Source of the DNA: Streptomyces aurantiacus JA 4570
Lineage (GTDB): Bacteria; Actinomycetota; Actinomycetes; Streptomycetales; Streptomycetaceae
NCBI RefSeq assembly: GCF_000414115.1
Contig: NZ_AOPZ01000337.1
Location: forward strand, 1-64,000
Length of the DNA: 64,000 nt
Direction: 5' to 3'
Part shown: positions 35,414 to 43,886 of the stretch, piece by piece
Position numbering within the stretch: position 1 is the first letter of the stretch
Layout of the letters: every line of letters starts with the position of its first letter
Translations under genes and position numbers: made by a program
The notes under the pieces: model-generated
Told to the model about the DNA's origin: nothing
Seen by the model: only the letters and a program-made list of their open reading frames with translations
The model's database searches: none

Positions 35414-36763
35414 TCAGCCGGGGATCCACAGCACCCCCACCGCGATCAGGACGCCGAACAGATAGGTCGGCAGCAGGTAATAGAGGGCTACGGGCAGGAA
35501 GATGCGGGCCGGGTTGATGTCGGCGATGCCGGCGGCCACGTACAGCGGGGCGGCGCCCGGGGGCGAGCACCCCTCCGAGGAGGCCCACACGATGACCGCC
35601 GCGAAGGCCACGTGCGCGGGGATGCCCGAGGCGGTGAGCGCGGCGAACGCGACGGGCCCGACCGCCGCGAGCGTCGAGGTGGTGTTGAGGGGGCCGGCCA
35701 CGATGACGAGGATCAGGCCCACGACCAGGGCCGCCACCAGGGGCGGCACGCCCTGCAGGTCCTTCAGGTACGGCGCCAGCTGTTCGCCGAGGCCGAGCCG
35801 GGCCAGGACCTCGGAGGCCGCGAACGCGGACACCATCGTCACGCCCACCAGACCCAGCTTCGGCCCGATCTCGCCGAGCGTCCGCCACCAGTCGCCCCCG
35901 CCGTGCGGCAGCGCCCGCCGTTCCACCAGGAGCCCGGCGATCAGCATCACCACCGGGAGCCACACCAGCAGGGGTACGGCGTCCGTGGCGTCGAGGCCGT
36001 CGAGCCGGTCGGTCGCCCAGTCGCTGCCCGGGCCCGTCGTCAGCAGGACCGGTACGGCGACGGCGGCGAGGACGAGCAGCGACGTCCAGCCCGCGCCGAA
36101 CGACTGCCGCAGGGGCCGGATGTCGTCGGCCGCCATCGTGCCCACGCCCCGCCACCGCACGATCCCGTACGCGACGACGAGCCGCATCGCCACCATCCAC
36201 GCGCCGGTGACGAACAGCGTGCCGACGACGTCGTGCGACGAGAGCACGGGCACCACCGTCGGCGCGGCGAGCAGCACGAAGAACGCCCCGCTGAACGGGA
36301 AGGTCGCGCCGACCCCGGCGTTTCCGGACAGGACGAGCGCGGCCGTCTCGCCGCTGGCCCGCGACCGCTTCATCCACGGAATGGCCAGCGAACCCACGGT
36401 GGCGACGATCGCCGCGCCGTTGTGCGCGACGGCGCCGAACAGGCCGGAGGCGACCGTCGCCGCGTACGCGGAGCCGCCCTTGCGGCGGCCGAGGAGCGAG
36501 CTGAGGATGTCGATCATCCGGTGCACGAGCCCCGTACGGGTGAGCAGTTCGCTCACGAAGACGAACGCGAGCGCCGCGAACGTGATCTCCGACTTCATGC
36601 CCTCGACGAGGCTCTCCCAGGCCACGCGCGGCGCGTCCGTGCCGCCGAAGGCCGCGCTCGCCAGGAACCCCAGGATCATGGCCTCGCCGATGTTCCGCTT
36701 GAACGCCACGTTCCACACGATGATGACCCCGATGAACGCCACCAGGGCGAGGATCGCGCTCAT
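35414..36763 (-). CDS. TRAP-type transporter large permease (DctM-like)
   Basis: This 449-residue integral membrane protein has about 11-12 hydrophobic helices and DctM/gluconate-permease-like motifs (SGLFGAVAHNGAAIVATVGS, SGNAGVGATFPFSGAFFV, VAGPLNTTSTLAAVG, SSEGCSPPGAAPLYVA). It probably imports a carboxylate or sugar acid by ion-driven uptake. Its ATG overlaps the aldolase stop as ATGA, so it is coupled to the catabolic genes. No canonical DctP periplasmic protein or full DctQ is visible, so it may work alone or with an unlinked partner. Confidence 0.82.
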   Translation of the reverse strand: MSAILALVAFIGVIIVWNVAFKRNIGEAMILGFLASAAFGGTDAPRVAWESLVEGMKSEITFAALAFVFVSELLTRTGLVHRMIDILSSLLGRRKGGSAYAATVASGLFGAVAHNGAAIVATVGSLAIPWMKRSRASGETAALVLSGNAGVGATFPFSGAFFVLLAAPTVVPVLSSHDVVGTLFVTGAWMVAMRLVVAYGIVRWRGVGTMAADDIRPLRQSFGAGWTSLLVLAAVAVPVLLTTGPGSDWATDRLDGLDATDAVPLLVWLPVVMLIAGLLVERRALPHGGGDWWRTLGEIGPKLGLVGVTMVSAFAASEVLARLGLGEQLAPYLKDLQGVPPLVAALVVGLILVIVAGPLNTTSTLAAVGPVAFAALTASGIPAHVAFAAVIVWASSEGCSPPGAAPLYVAAGIADINPARIFLPVALYYLLPTYLFGVLIAVGVLWIPG

Positions 36764-38124
36764 CGGCGTGGGTCTTCCAGACCGGCCACGCGGTACGCCT
36801 CGCGCGCGGGAGCGGCGGTGAGGTGCCGCAGGAGCGCGGTGGCCTCGGGGTCGCGCGCGGCGTGCGCGCCCAGGGCGACCGACAGGTCCGTGTAGTGCTG
36901 GACCTCTTCGGGGAACGGCCCGACCACCCGGGCCTCGGGCACGAAGCGCAGCTCGCTCAGCTGCTGCACGGCCAGGTCCGCCCGGCCGTCCGTCACCGCG
37001 AGCGCGGTGAACCCCTTCTCGACCACCGTGGCCCGGGAGTTGACCTCCTCCGCGATGCCGAGCCGCTCCAGGAGCGCCGCGAACGCGACACCGCTCGCCC
37101 CCGTACGCGAGTACGCCACCGAGCGCGCGGACGTCAGCGCCCGCACCAGCGCGCGGGTACTGGAGAGGTCCACTGCGGGGGCGCCCGGCGGCACGGCCAC
37201 GCCGATCCCGACGCGCGCGAGCGGCCGCAGCGAGGAGGCGTCGAGCACGCCGGATGCGGCCAGCTTCTCCAGGCCGCCCGTCACCCCGACCATGACGTCG
37301 GGCCGCGCGCCGCCCGCGATCTGCTCAAGGAGGACGTTCGTGGGTTCGTAGACGCCCTCGACGCCGATGCCGGTGGTGCTGGTGAACGCCTCCAGAACCA
37401 CGTCGTCCAACGCCTTCTTGATGGCGAGCGCGCTGAACAGAGCGACAGCGCCGGGGAGTTGGGGCGCGAGGGCCGCGCGCCGGTCCTCGGTCAGAGGGGT
37501 GTGGTCCGTGCCGCGCAGCAGCAGGAAGATCCGCGCTGTCTGCTCCAGCTCCTCGACGGCGTCCAGCGCCGCGTCGAGGCCGGGCGCCGCCACGACCGGC
37601 CCGTGGTGCCGCAGCAGCAGCGCCGCGTGCGTACGGGCCTTCTCCTCGGCGACATCGGCCAGTTGGGCGTCTCCGGGCGCGAAGTACGGCAGCAGCGGGA
37701 GCCGTCCGACGCGCATCGCGTAGTAGGCGGTGAGCGCGGGCAGCGCGTCGTCCGCGTCGAGGCCGTCGAGACACGACACGGCGGCCGCGTGCGTCGAGTG
37801 CGTGTGCACGACGGCCCGGGCGTCGGGGCGTGCGCGCAACACGGCCGCGTGCAGGAACGCCTCCTTCGACGGCGGCGGCCCGTCGAGGTGCGCCCCGTCG
37901 GCGTCGATGACGGACAGGTCCTGGGGGAGCACCGTCGCGAGATCGGCGCCGGTGGGGGTGATGAGGACGCTGCCATCGCCGGTGCGCAGCGAGACGTTGC
38001 CGGTACGGCCGTGCACGAGGGCACGGGCGGCCAGGGCCCGGGCGCTGGTGACGACGGCTGCGCGGGCGGCCGGGTGGGAGGCGGCAGCGCTCGCGCGTTC
38101 TTCTGCCGAGTGGGTCGCGGTCAT
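36760..38124 (-). CDS. Fusion: class II aldolase (OtnC/fuculose-phosphate type) + ModA-like solute-binding domain
   Basis: This 454-residue protein is continuous in one frame. Residues 20-210 are a class II aldolase: GN at 42-43, SKE at 86-88, and Zn ligands in VVHTHS (H107, H109) and HHGPV (H173). Residues about 226-454 resemble a periplasmic molybdate/substrate-binding protein (SALAIKKALDDVV, EPTNVLLEQIAGGARPDVMV, SVAYSRTGASGVAFAALL), but no signal peptide is present, so the domain is cytosolic. It lies between the kinase and the permease with ATGA overlaps on both sides. The aldolase would cleave or decarboxylate the phosphorylated four-carbon acid made by the kinase; the binding domain's purpose is unknown. 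Confidence 0.85.
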   Translation of the reverse strand: MTATHSAEERASAAASHPAARAAVVTSARALAARALVHGRTGNVSLRTGDGSVLITPTGADLATVLPQDLSVIDADGAHLDGPPPSKEAFLHAAVLRARPDARAVVHTHSTHAAAVSCLDGLDADDALPALTAYYAMRVGRLPLLPYFAPGDAQLADVAEEKARTHAALLLRHHGPVVAAPGLDAALDAVEELEQTARIFLLLRGTDHTPLTEDRRAALAPQLPGAVALFSALAIKKALDDVVLEAFTSTTGIGVEGVYEPTNVLLEQIAGGARPDVMVGVTGGLEKLAASGVLDASSLRPLARVGIGVAVPPGAPAVDLSSTRALVRALTSARSVAYSRTGASGVAFAALLERLGIAEEVNSRATVVEKGFTALAVTDGRADLAVQQLSELRFVPEARVVGPFPEEVQHYTDLSVALGAHAARDPEATALLRHLTAAPAREAYRVAGLEDPRR

Positions 38125-39417
38125 GAGCGGGCTCCTTGGGTTCGTCCGTGCGGGGAGGGGGAGCGGTCCGGGGGAGGGGCGGAGGCGGTCGCGAGGAAGT
38201 CGGCGCCGCCGAAGTTCCCGGACTTGAGCAGGAGGGCGACGCGGGGGGATCGAGGGCACGCCGGGCGCGGCGGCCCGGCCGATCCAGCCGCCGGTGACCC
38301 CGAGCGCGGCCACCACGGCGCCCGACGTCTCGCCGCCCGCGGCGATCACGCGCCGGGCGCCGCGTGCCACGAGTCCCGCGGCGATGCGGCCGGTGGCTTC
38401 CTCCAGCACGGCAGCGGCACGCTCGGAACCCAACGCCCGCTGAACGGCCCGCAGTTCGTCGGGCGGAACGGAGGAGTGGATCACGGGTGCCCCGTGCGGT
38501 GCCTCGGGCGGCAGCGCGTCGTACCAGTCGAGGGCGCGCCCGGCCAGCGCCGCCGGGTCCGGCTCGTCGACGGGGTCGAGCCGGTGCAGCGGACGGCCCA
38601 GGGCGCGCAGGGCGTCCAACTGCTCCAGCGTGCGCGCCGAGCAGCTCCCGCACAGGACGGCGGCGGGCCAGGCGTCCAGCGGATCGTCATCGTCGTACGC
38701 GTCCGGGGCGCCGCCCGGAACGGCGCGGGCGAGCCCTCCGGCAAGGCCGGCCGCACCCGCGGTCAGCGGCGCGTCGGCGGTGGCGCGGCCGAGGGTGCGC
38801 AGGTCGTCCTCGTCGAGCGCGTCGGCCAGCAGATAGCGGACTCCGCGGGCCGTGGCGTCGGCGAGGGCCGCGCGGACCGCGTCGGCGCCCGCGCGCACGG
38901 TGTCCCACTCCACGAGCCCGACCGGCCGCTCCGTCTGCGCCCGCAGCAGCCGGGGCAGCGACGAGTCCGTCATCGGCGTCACCGGATGGTGCCGCATGGG
39001 CGACTCGGCCAACGGCACGCCGTCGACGAAGAGATGACCCGCGTACTGGGTCCGGCCGTGCTGCGGTGAGCTGGGCGTCAGGAGCACGGCAGGCGCGTCC
39101 AGGGCGTCGGCGAGCGCGTCCAGGACCGGGCCGATGTTCCCGTCGGCGGTGGAGTCGAAGGTCGAGCAGAACTTGAAGTAGACCTGCCGCACCCCGTGTC
39201 CGCGCAGCCGCCGCAGCGCCTCCAGGGACTGCGCCACCGCGTCGGCGGGGGTGGCCATCCGGCTCTTGAGCGCGACGACCACCGCCTCGTGCGCGCCCGG
39301 CGGTTCCACGTCCTCGCCGGGCACACCGAAGTAAAGGACGGTCCGCAGTCCGCTCTTCCGCAGGGCCAGGGCCACATCGGTCGCCCCGGTCACATCGTCG
39401 GCGATCACTCCGAGCAC
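38121..39417 (-). pseudogene. Four-carbon acid sugar kinase (OtnK family), frameshifted near its C-terminus
   Basis: The N-terminus VLGVIADDVTGATDVALALR and segments FKFCSTFDSTADGNIGPV and AGGETSGAVVAALG identify the OtnK kinase family, which phosphorylates erythronate/threonate-type acids. GTG 39417 has GGAGG upstream. A run of six G on the plus strand (38243-38248) shifts the frame; with five, the chain would continue RVALLLKSGNFGGADFLATA, the conserved ATP-binding end, to a stop at 38121-38123 overlapping the aldolase ATG (431 residues). As written, the kinase runs in frame into the aldolase gene. Either a real single-base insertion or a homopolymer sequencing error. Confidence 0.85.
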
Positions 39418-40085
39418 GGTGCGCCTCCTTCGGCCGCGGCACCTTGCGACGCCGGTCCCCGGGCGTCTCCCACGGCGGCGCGCAGCACGCGAGCCGCCGC
39501 GAGCGGTCCCGCGTGGACGGGCAGCCCCAGGGCCGCGGACAGCGCGTCGGCGTGGGGCGCGAGCGAGTACTGGGCGAGGAGCACGCCGTCCGCGTCGCCG
39601 GGATCCGGAGGGACGTCCCCCGGGGCGATCACCCGGCCGACGGCCTCCACCGAGGAGCCCGCGGCCCGTGCGGCGGCGCGGAAGCGCTCCAGCGAATCGC
39701 TCAACGCCGCCTCGAAGGAGGCGAGCACGAGAACCCGCCGGTGACCGCCCGCCAGTGCCGCGGCGAAGGCGGCGGAATCGGCCGCCAGGACCGGGACGCC
39801 GACGTCCGCGTCGGCACCCTCCACCACCGGCCCGTACAGCGAGCACGTGAGCAACACGCCCCGCGCGCCGCCCTCGACGGCGTACGCGATGAGCCGCCGC
39901 ATCCGCTCGGCGAGGCCCGGGGTGAGCCCGCCTCGCGCGTCGGCGTCGGTGAGCAGGGCGTCGTCCAGCAGATTCCACGGCTCGGCGTCCGGGAAGGCGT
40001 CGGCGAGCCCGGCGACGGCGGGGCCGATCGCCGCCGGGGTGGCGCTGATCAGCGCGACGCGGGGGCGCGGCGGGGCGGTGTTCAT
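39405..40085 (-). CDS. Aspartate/glutamate racemase-family protein
   Basis: This 226-residue protein resembles Asp/Glu/hydantoin racemases: VALISATPAAIGPAV at the start, GVLLTCSLYGPVVEGAD with one catalytic-type Cys, and VLLAQYSLAPHADAL. The second active-site Cys expected for a two-base racemase appears to be replaced (AQYSLA), so it may be a lyase, isomerase or decarboxylase of this fold. It overlaps both neighbours by a few bases in the sugar-acid operon. Confidence 0.78.
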   Translation of the reverse strand: MNTAPPRPRVALISATPAAIGPAVAGLADAFPDAEPWNLLDDALLTDADARGGLTPGLAERMRRLIAYAVEGGARGVLLTCSLYGPVVEGADADVGVPVLAADSAAFAAALAGGHRRVLVLASFEAALSDSLERFRAAARAAGSSVEAVGRVIAPGDVPPDPGDADGVLLAQYSLAPHADALSAALGLPVHAGPLAAARVLRAAVGDARGPASQGAAAEGGAPCSE

Positions 40086-40969
40086 GCCGTCACCTCCGCG
40101 ACCCAGCCGAGCCCGGCCACCGTGCCGCGCGCCGGCCGGTACTCGCACCCGATCCAGCCCTCGTACCCGGCATCGCGCAGGGCGCCGAGGACACGCGGCC
40201 AGCGGATCTCGCCGGTGCCCGGCTCGGTGCGGTCGGGCGGATCGGCGATCTGCAGGTGCAGGGCGTACGGCAGGCAGGAGCGCAGGGTCCGGACGAGATC
40301 GCCCTCGGTGACCTGGGCGTGGTACAGGTCCAGGAGCAGCCCGGCGCGGTCGCGGCCGACCGCCTCCACGACGGCCGTCGCCCGGGCCTGGGTGCGCAGG
40401 AAGTACCCGGGCGCGTCCCGCTCGTTCTGTGCCTCGACGACGATGCGTACGCCGGTGCCGTGCGCGCGGTCGACGGCCCAGGCGATGTTGGTGACGTACG
40501 TCGCGAAGGCGCGCTCGGCGCTCACGTCCGGGGGCGTGATCCCGGCCAGCACGTGCAGGAGCCCGGCGCCCAGCTCGGTCGCGTATTCGAGGCCGCGCTC
40601 GATCCCGGCGCGGAAGTCCGCGGCTCGCCCCGGATGGCAGGCGAGCCCCGCGCGCTCCGGCGAACCCGGCTGCCCGGCGGGCGAGTTGATGAGCACCTGC
40701 CGCAGCCCCGCGGCCCGCAGCAGCGTCCGCAGCCGCGCCGGGGCGTACGGATAGGGATCCGCGTACTCGACACCGGCGAAGCCCGCCTCGGCCGCGGCGT
40801 CGAAGCGCCGCTCGAAGTCCAGCTCCGTGAAGAGCCACTTGAGGTTGGCCGCGAGGAGCGGCCCGCCCGGGACCCGCAGCGCGCCCACCGGCGCGGCCCG
40901 CGGGGCGCTCACCGGTGCGGCGGACGGTGCGGGCACGCCGTGCCCGCCACGGTCGGTCCCGGCCCCCAT
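40082..40969 (-). CDS. Hydroxypyruvate isomerase-like sugar isomerase (OtnI type)
   Basis: This 295-residue TIM-barrel protein has an AP-endonuclease-2/xylose-isomerase-like fold: LLAANLKWLFTELDFERRF, GFAGVEYADPYPYAP, IVVEAQNERDAPGYFL, LLLDLYHAQVTEGDL and GWIGCEYRPARGT. These match hydroxypyruvate/2-oxo-tetronate isomerases. Residues 1-30 are an unusual Ala/Pro-rich lead. GGAGG sits 7 bases before ATG 40969. With the OtnK-type kinase and aldolase it forms an oxo-acid isomerase-kinase-aldolase pathway. Confidence 0.85.
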   Translation of the reverse strand: MGAGTDRGGHGVPAPSAAPVSAPRAAPVGALRVPGGPLLAANLKWLFTELDFERRFDAAAEAGFAGVEYADPYPYAPARLRTLLRAAGLRQVLINSPAGQPGSPERAGLACHPGRAADFRAGIERGLEYATELGAGLLHVLAGITPPDVSAERAFATYVTNIAWAVDRAHGTGVRIVVEAQNERDAPGYFLRTQARATAVVEAVGRDRAGLLLDLYHAQVTEGDLVRTLRSCLPYALHLQIADPPDRTEPGTGEIRWPRVLGALRDAGYEGWIGCEYRPARGTVAGLGWVAEVTA

Positions 40970-41976
40970 CACCGCACCTCCACGCGCGCGGCCGCCCACC
41001 CCGGATCGACGAGATGCCCGGGTGCCCGCCCGGACAGGACGTCGACGACCTGGCGGGCCGCCGCCAGACTGGAGCGCGACCTGGCCTCCGCCGTCGCACC
41101 GGCGATGTGCCCGGTCACCAGCACGTTGGCGAACGCCCGCAGCCGGGAGTCGGCCGGCAGCGGCTCACGCTCCGTCACATCCAGGGCGGCGCCCGCGAGT
41201 TCGCCCGCGGCGATCACGTCCGCGAGGGCCTCCTCGTCGACGATGCCGCCCCGCGCGGTGTTGATCAGATACGCGCCGGGCCGCATCCGGCGCAGCGCGG
41301 CCGCGTCGATCAGGTGCCGGGTCGACGCGTCGAGGGCGAGGTGCAGCGTCACGAAGTCGGCCTCGCCGAGCACCCCCTCCAGCGGCAGCGCGGTGACTCC
41401 GGTCTCGTCGAGGAACTCTGTGTCCAGGTGCGGATCGTGCCCGACCACGCGCATGCCGAGGGCGAGTCCGAGGCGGGCGACGGTCCGTCCGATCGAGCCG
41501 AGCCCGACGACTCCGAGGGTCGCCCCCGCCAACTCCCGCCCGCTGGGCTGCGACCAGCCACCCGCGCGTACGTCGGCGACGCTCTGCGGAATGCCCCGGG
41601 CGCAGCTCACCATCAGCCCGAGCACGTGCTCGGCGACCGACTGCCGGTTGGCGCCGGGGGTGTGGGTGACGGCGACGCCGCGCCGGGTGGCGGCCGCGAC
41701 GTCGACGTTGTCGTATCCGGCGCCGCAGCGGGCTATCACCCGCAGGGCGGGGGATGCCTCGATCACCTCGGCCGTGAACGGGTCGGTCCCCGCCACGATG
41801 CCCGCGGCCCCCGCGTCGCCGACGGCCGCGGCCAGGGACCGCTCCGTCGCGCGCCGGTCCGAGGGCCGCGCGAAGACCGTACGGAAACCGGCCTCCCGCA
41901 GCAGCCGGTCGACCTCGCCGCCGGGGTCGAGATAGGCCGTGGTCACGAGCACCACGCGCGAGCTGTCATCACGCAT
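40969..41976 (-). CDS. D-2-hydroxyacid dehydrogenase (phosphoglycerate dehydrogenase family)
   Basis: This 335-residue NAD-dependent dehydrogenase has the Rossmann motif LGVVGLGSIGRTVA, the substrate-binding RCGAGYDNVDV, the catalytic Arg in INTARGGIVDEEAL, Glu in DVTEREPLP, and GHIAGAT in place of the usual GHxAG/H-x-G. It would oxidise a D-2-hydroxy acid to the oxo acid at the start of the pathway. It is the first gene of the operon, with AGGAGG 7 bases upstream, and its stop overlaps the isomerase start as TGATG. Confidence 0.88.
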   Translation of the reverse strand: MRDDSSRVVLVTTAYLDPGGEVDRLLREAGFRTVFARPSDRRATERSLAAAVGDAGAAGIVAGTDPFTAEVIEASPALRVIARCGAGYDNVDVAAATRRGVAVTHTPGANRQSVAEHVLGLMVSCARGIPQSVADVRAGGWSQPSGRELAGATLGVVGLGSIGRTVARLGLALGMRVVGHDPHLDTEFLDETGVTALPLEGVLGEADFVTLHLALDASTRHLIDAAALRRMRPGAYLINTARGGIVDEEALADVIAAGELAGAALDVTEREPLPADSRLRAFANVLVTGHIAGATAEARSRSSLAAARQVVDVLSGRAPGHLVDPGWAAARVEVR

Positions 41977-41994
41977 CGGGATCCTCCTTGATCC

Positions 41995-42029
41995 ATCGCT
42001 ATACTATAGCGATGAGCAAAATAGTATAG
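41995..42029. promoter_or_regulatory. Palindromic GntR operator in the divergent promoter region
   Basis: ATCGCTATACTATAGCGAT (41995-42013) is a perfect 9-bp inverted repeat around a central C. A second half-site, ATAGTATAG at 42021-42029, repeats its core in inverse orientation. It lies between the dehydrogenase operon and the GntR gene, in an AT-rich island unlike its surroundings. A further direct repeat GTGATCAAGAG occurs at 42039 and 42061. Confidence 0.8.
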
Positions 42030-42113
42030 GATTCGGCCGTGATCAAGAGGGGGGGAACACGTGATCAAGAGAGGGCAGCGGCTGCGCTAGGGTCGGGCAC
42101 CGAAGGAGGCATG

Positions 42114-42797
42114 ATGGCTACGACGCGCCCGTCCGCCCGGCAACCCCTGGCCGACAAGATGTACGAGGTACTCCTCGGCCAGTTCATGGACGGTCTGTGG
42201 TCACCGGGTCAGTCCCTCAACATCGGGGCCCTCTCCCGCGAGCTGGACGTCAGCCAGACCCCGCTCCGCGAGGCCCTGGCCCGCCTCGAACACACGGGCC
42301 TGGTCCGCCGCGAGGCACTCAAGGGCTACCGGGTCGCGCCGCTCTTCACCGAGCGCGAGCTGATCAAGCTGATGGACGCGCGCCTCGTCCTGGAACCGGC
42401 CGTCGTCCACGAGGCGGCCCGCCGCACCACGCCGGAGTTCCTGGACGAGCTCAAGGAGAGCATCGAGGAGCTCAAGCGCTGTGCGGCCGCGCCGCGCTCG
42501 GCATCGGTGCGCCCGTACTGGGCCGCCGACGAGCGCTTCCACCTGCGCATCGCCGCCCAGTGCGACAACCCGTTCCTGGAGACGGCGTACCGCTCCCTCG
42601 GCGGTCACGTCCAGCGCTTCCGCCTGTTCACCGAACTCGGCGCCTCCGAGGCCGAGTCCCCGGCGCGGGAGCACACCGCCGTGTACGAGGCGATGGCGTC
42701 GGGAGACGCGGAGGGTGCCGCGAAGAAGATGCGGCGGCACATCGAGAACGCGAAGGCCCGGGCGTTGACGGACCGCCAGGCGGTGGACGGGGGCTGA
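42114..42797 (+). CDS. GntR-family regulator (FCD) of the sugar-acid operon
   Basis: This 227-residue regulator has a winged-helix domain (SLNIGALSRELDVSQTPLREAL, LVRREALKGYRVAPLF) and an FCD domain (LMDARLVLEPAVVHEAARR, DERFHLRIAAQCDNPF, EHTAVYEAMASGD). AAGGAGG precedes ATG 42114. It is divergent from the D-2-hydroxyacid dehydrogenase operon, and the palindrome at 41995-42013 is its probable operator, released by a pathway acid. Confidence 0.9.
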   Translation: MATTRPSARQPLADKMYEVLLGQFMDGLWSPGQSLNIGALSRELDVSQTPLREALARLEHTGLVRREALKGYRVAPLFTERELIKLMDARLVLEPAVVHEAARRTTPEFLDELKESIEELKRCAAAPRSASVRPYWAADERFHLRIAAQCDNPFLETAYRSLGGHVQRFRLFTELGASEAESPAREHTAVYEAMASGDAEGAAKKMRRHIENAKARALTDRQAVDGG

Positions 42798-42833
42798 CCC
42801 TCCGGGCGGCAGTGGCAGTGGCAGTGGCAGTGG

Positions 42834-42865
42834 TAGCCCCCGGCCCCGTCCGGGGCCGGGGGCTA
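42834..42865. terminator. Bidirectional hairpin terminator
   Basis: TAGCCCCCGGCCCCG (42834-42848) pairs perfectly with 42851-42865 over a two-base centre. It is preceded by four AGTGGC-type hexamers (42811-42834). It separates the convergent GntR and secreted-protein genes. Confidence 0.85.
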
Positions 42866-42870
42866 CCTCG

Positions 42871-43473
42871 TCATGGCAGGGGCGCGGGCGTCGGGACCTC
42901 GACGACCTGGTCCCCGTCGGGTACGTCCTTCACGGTCACCGTGTTTCCCGGCACTCCGAGTCCCTGTGCCACGGCGGACGTCAGGCCGGCGAAGTCCCGG
43001 CCCTCGGGCACGGGGACCTGCTCGCCCTCGCCGTAGCTCTCGATCGCCTTGGTGAAGTAGCTCGGATGCCAGGCCCCGACCGCGCCCCTGACGTCCACGG
43101 ACGTCACCGAGCGCCGGCCCACCAGGCTTTTGATCCGCCCCAGGATCTGGTCGGAGCGCAGTTCGCCCGGCACTTGGAAGAGGCTCGCGTGCGCGCCCAC
43201 CGCTCCGCCGCCCGAGCGCAGATGCACGGTCACGGTCAGGCAGCTGGTGACGCTGGGGTAGCGGATGACACCGCCGGGCCCCGCTTCCTTGACCTGCCCC
43301 TCCGTCACCACGGTCTCGGTCGCGGCGGGTCCCTGGGACGCGGTCGGGAGGGCGGCGGTGGCGGGGCCGGCGCCCTCGGCCGCGTGGGCCGTGACGGGAA
43401 CCGCGAGGCAGGCCATGAGGGCCACCCCGGCCGTCAGGGTCGTCACCACGGACGGCGTCGGACGCGCACGCAT
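42871..43473 (-). CDS. Secreted protein of unknown function
   Basis: This 200-residue protein starts with a signal peptide (MRARPTPSV, then TLTAGVALMACLAVPVTAHA-A). The mature chain contains RYPSVTSCLTVTVHLRSGGG and GAHASLFQVP, followed by VTSVDVRGAVGAWHPSYF, which suggests a compact alpha/beta fold with a faint CheD-like pattern. I do not trust that enough for a function. The ribosome-binding site is weak. It is divergent from the trypsin gene. Confidence 0.65.
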   Translation of the reverse strand: MRARPTPSVVTTLTAGVALMACLAVPVTAHAAEGAGPATAALPTASQGPAATETVVTEGQVKEAGPGGVIRYPSVTSCLTVTVHLRSGGGAVGAHASLFQVPGELRSDQILGRIKSLVGRRSVTSVDVRGAVGAWHPSYFTKAIESYGEGEQVPVPEGRDFAGLTSAVAQGLGVPGNTVTVKDVPDGDQVVEVPTPAPLP

Positions 43474-43886
43474 GGACAAGACACGTATGGACAAGTCACG
43501 TACGGACAAGAAGAGCTCCTGGCTGAGAGGTCGGGGGCAATATCGGGGGCAATAGGTGCCAAAGGGAGCCACTCTATGACGTGCTCCGCCCTCACGCCGC
43601 GCCCCGCCGGGTGGCCGGACCGGCCAGGCCGAGCAGCCCGAACTTGATTCGGAGCCCGCCGAACTCGCCGCCCGGGAAACCGAGTTCGACGTCCCAACCC
43701 CTTGCGTGGGCAACTACTCCTCTGCCACATTCGCCCCAGCCGAATATGGCATGCACGCGCCAGGGTTCAACCCGCCCGACGCGCGCGCGTTCCGACCGCA
43801 CACCCATGCGATCCGCATACCCGTGCGATGCCTGGCGGCCAAGTCCTCATCCAGGACGCTCCAACCCCCACACAATGGAGACGACC

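Noticed and set aside
36823-39069. A 748-codon plus-strand frame over the kinase and aldolase genes
   Set aside because: Antisense shadow; Arg/Gly/Val-rich without motifs, while the minus strand encodes recognisable enzymes.
36760-39978. A natural kinase-aldolase-binding protein triple fusion
   Set aside because: The joining segment is nonsense (Arg/Pro-rich), and correcting one base restores the conserved kinase end and an ATGA overlap.
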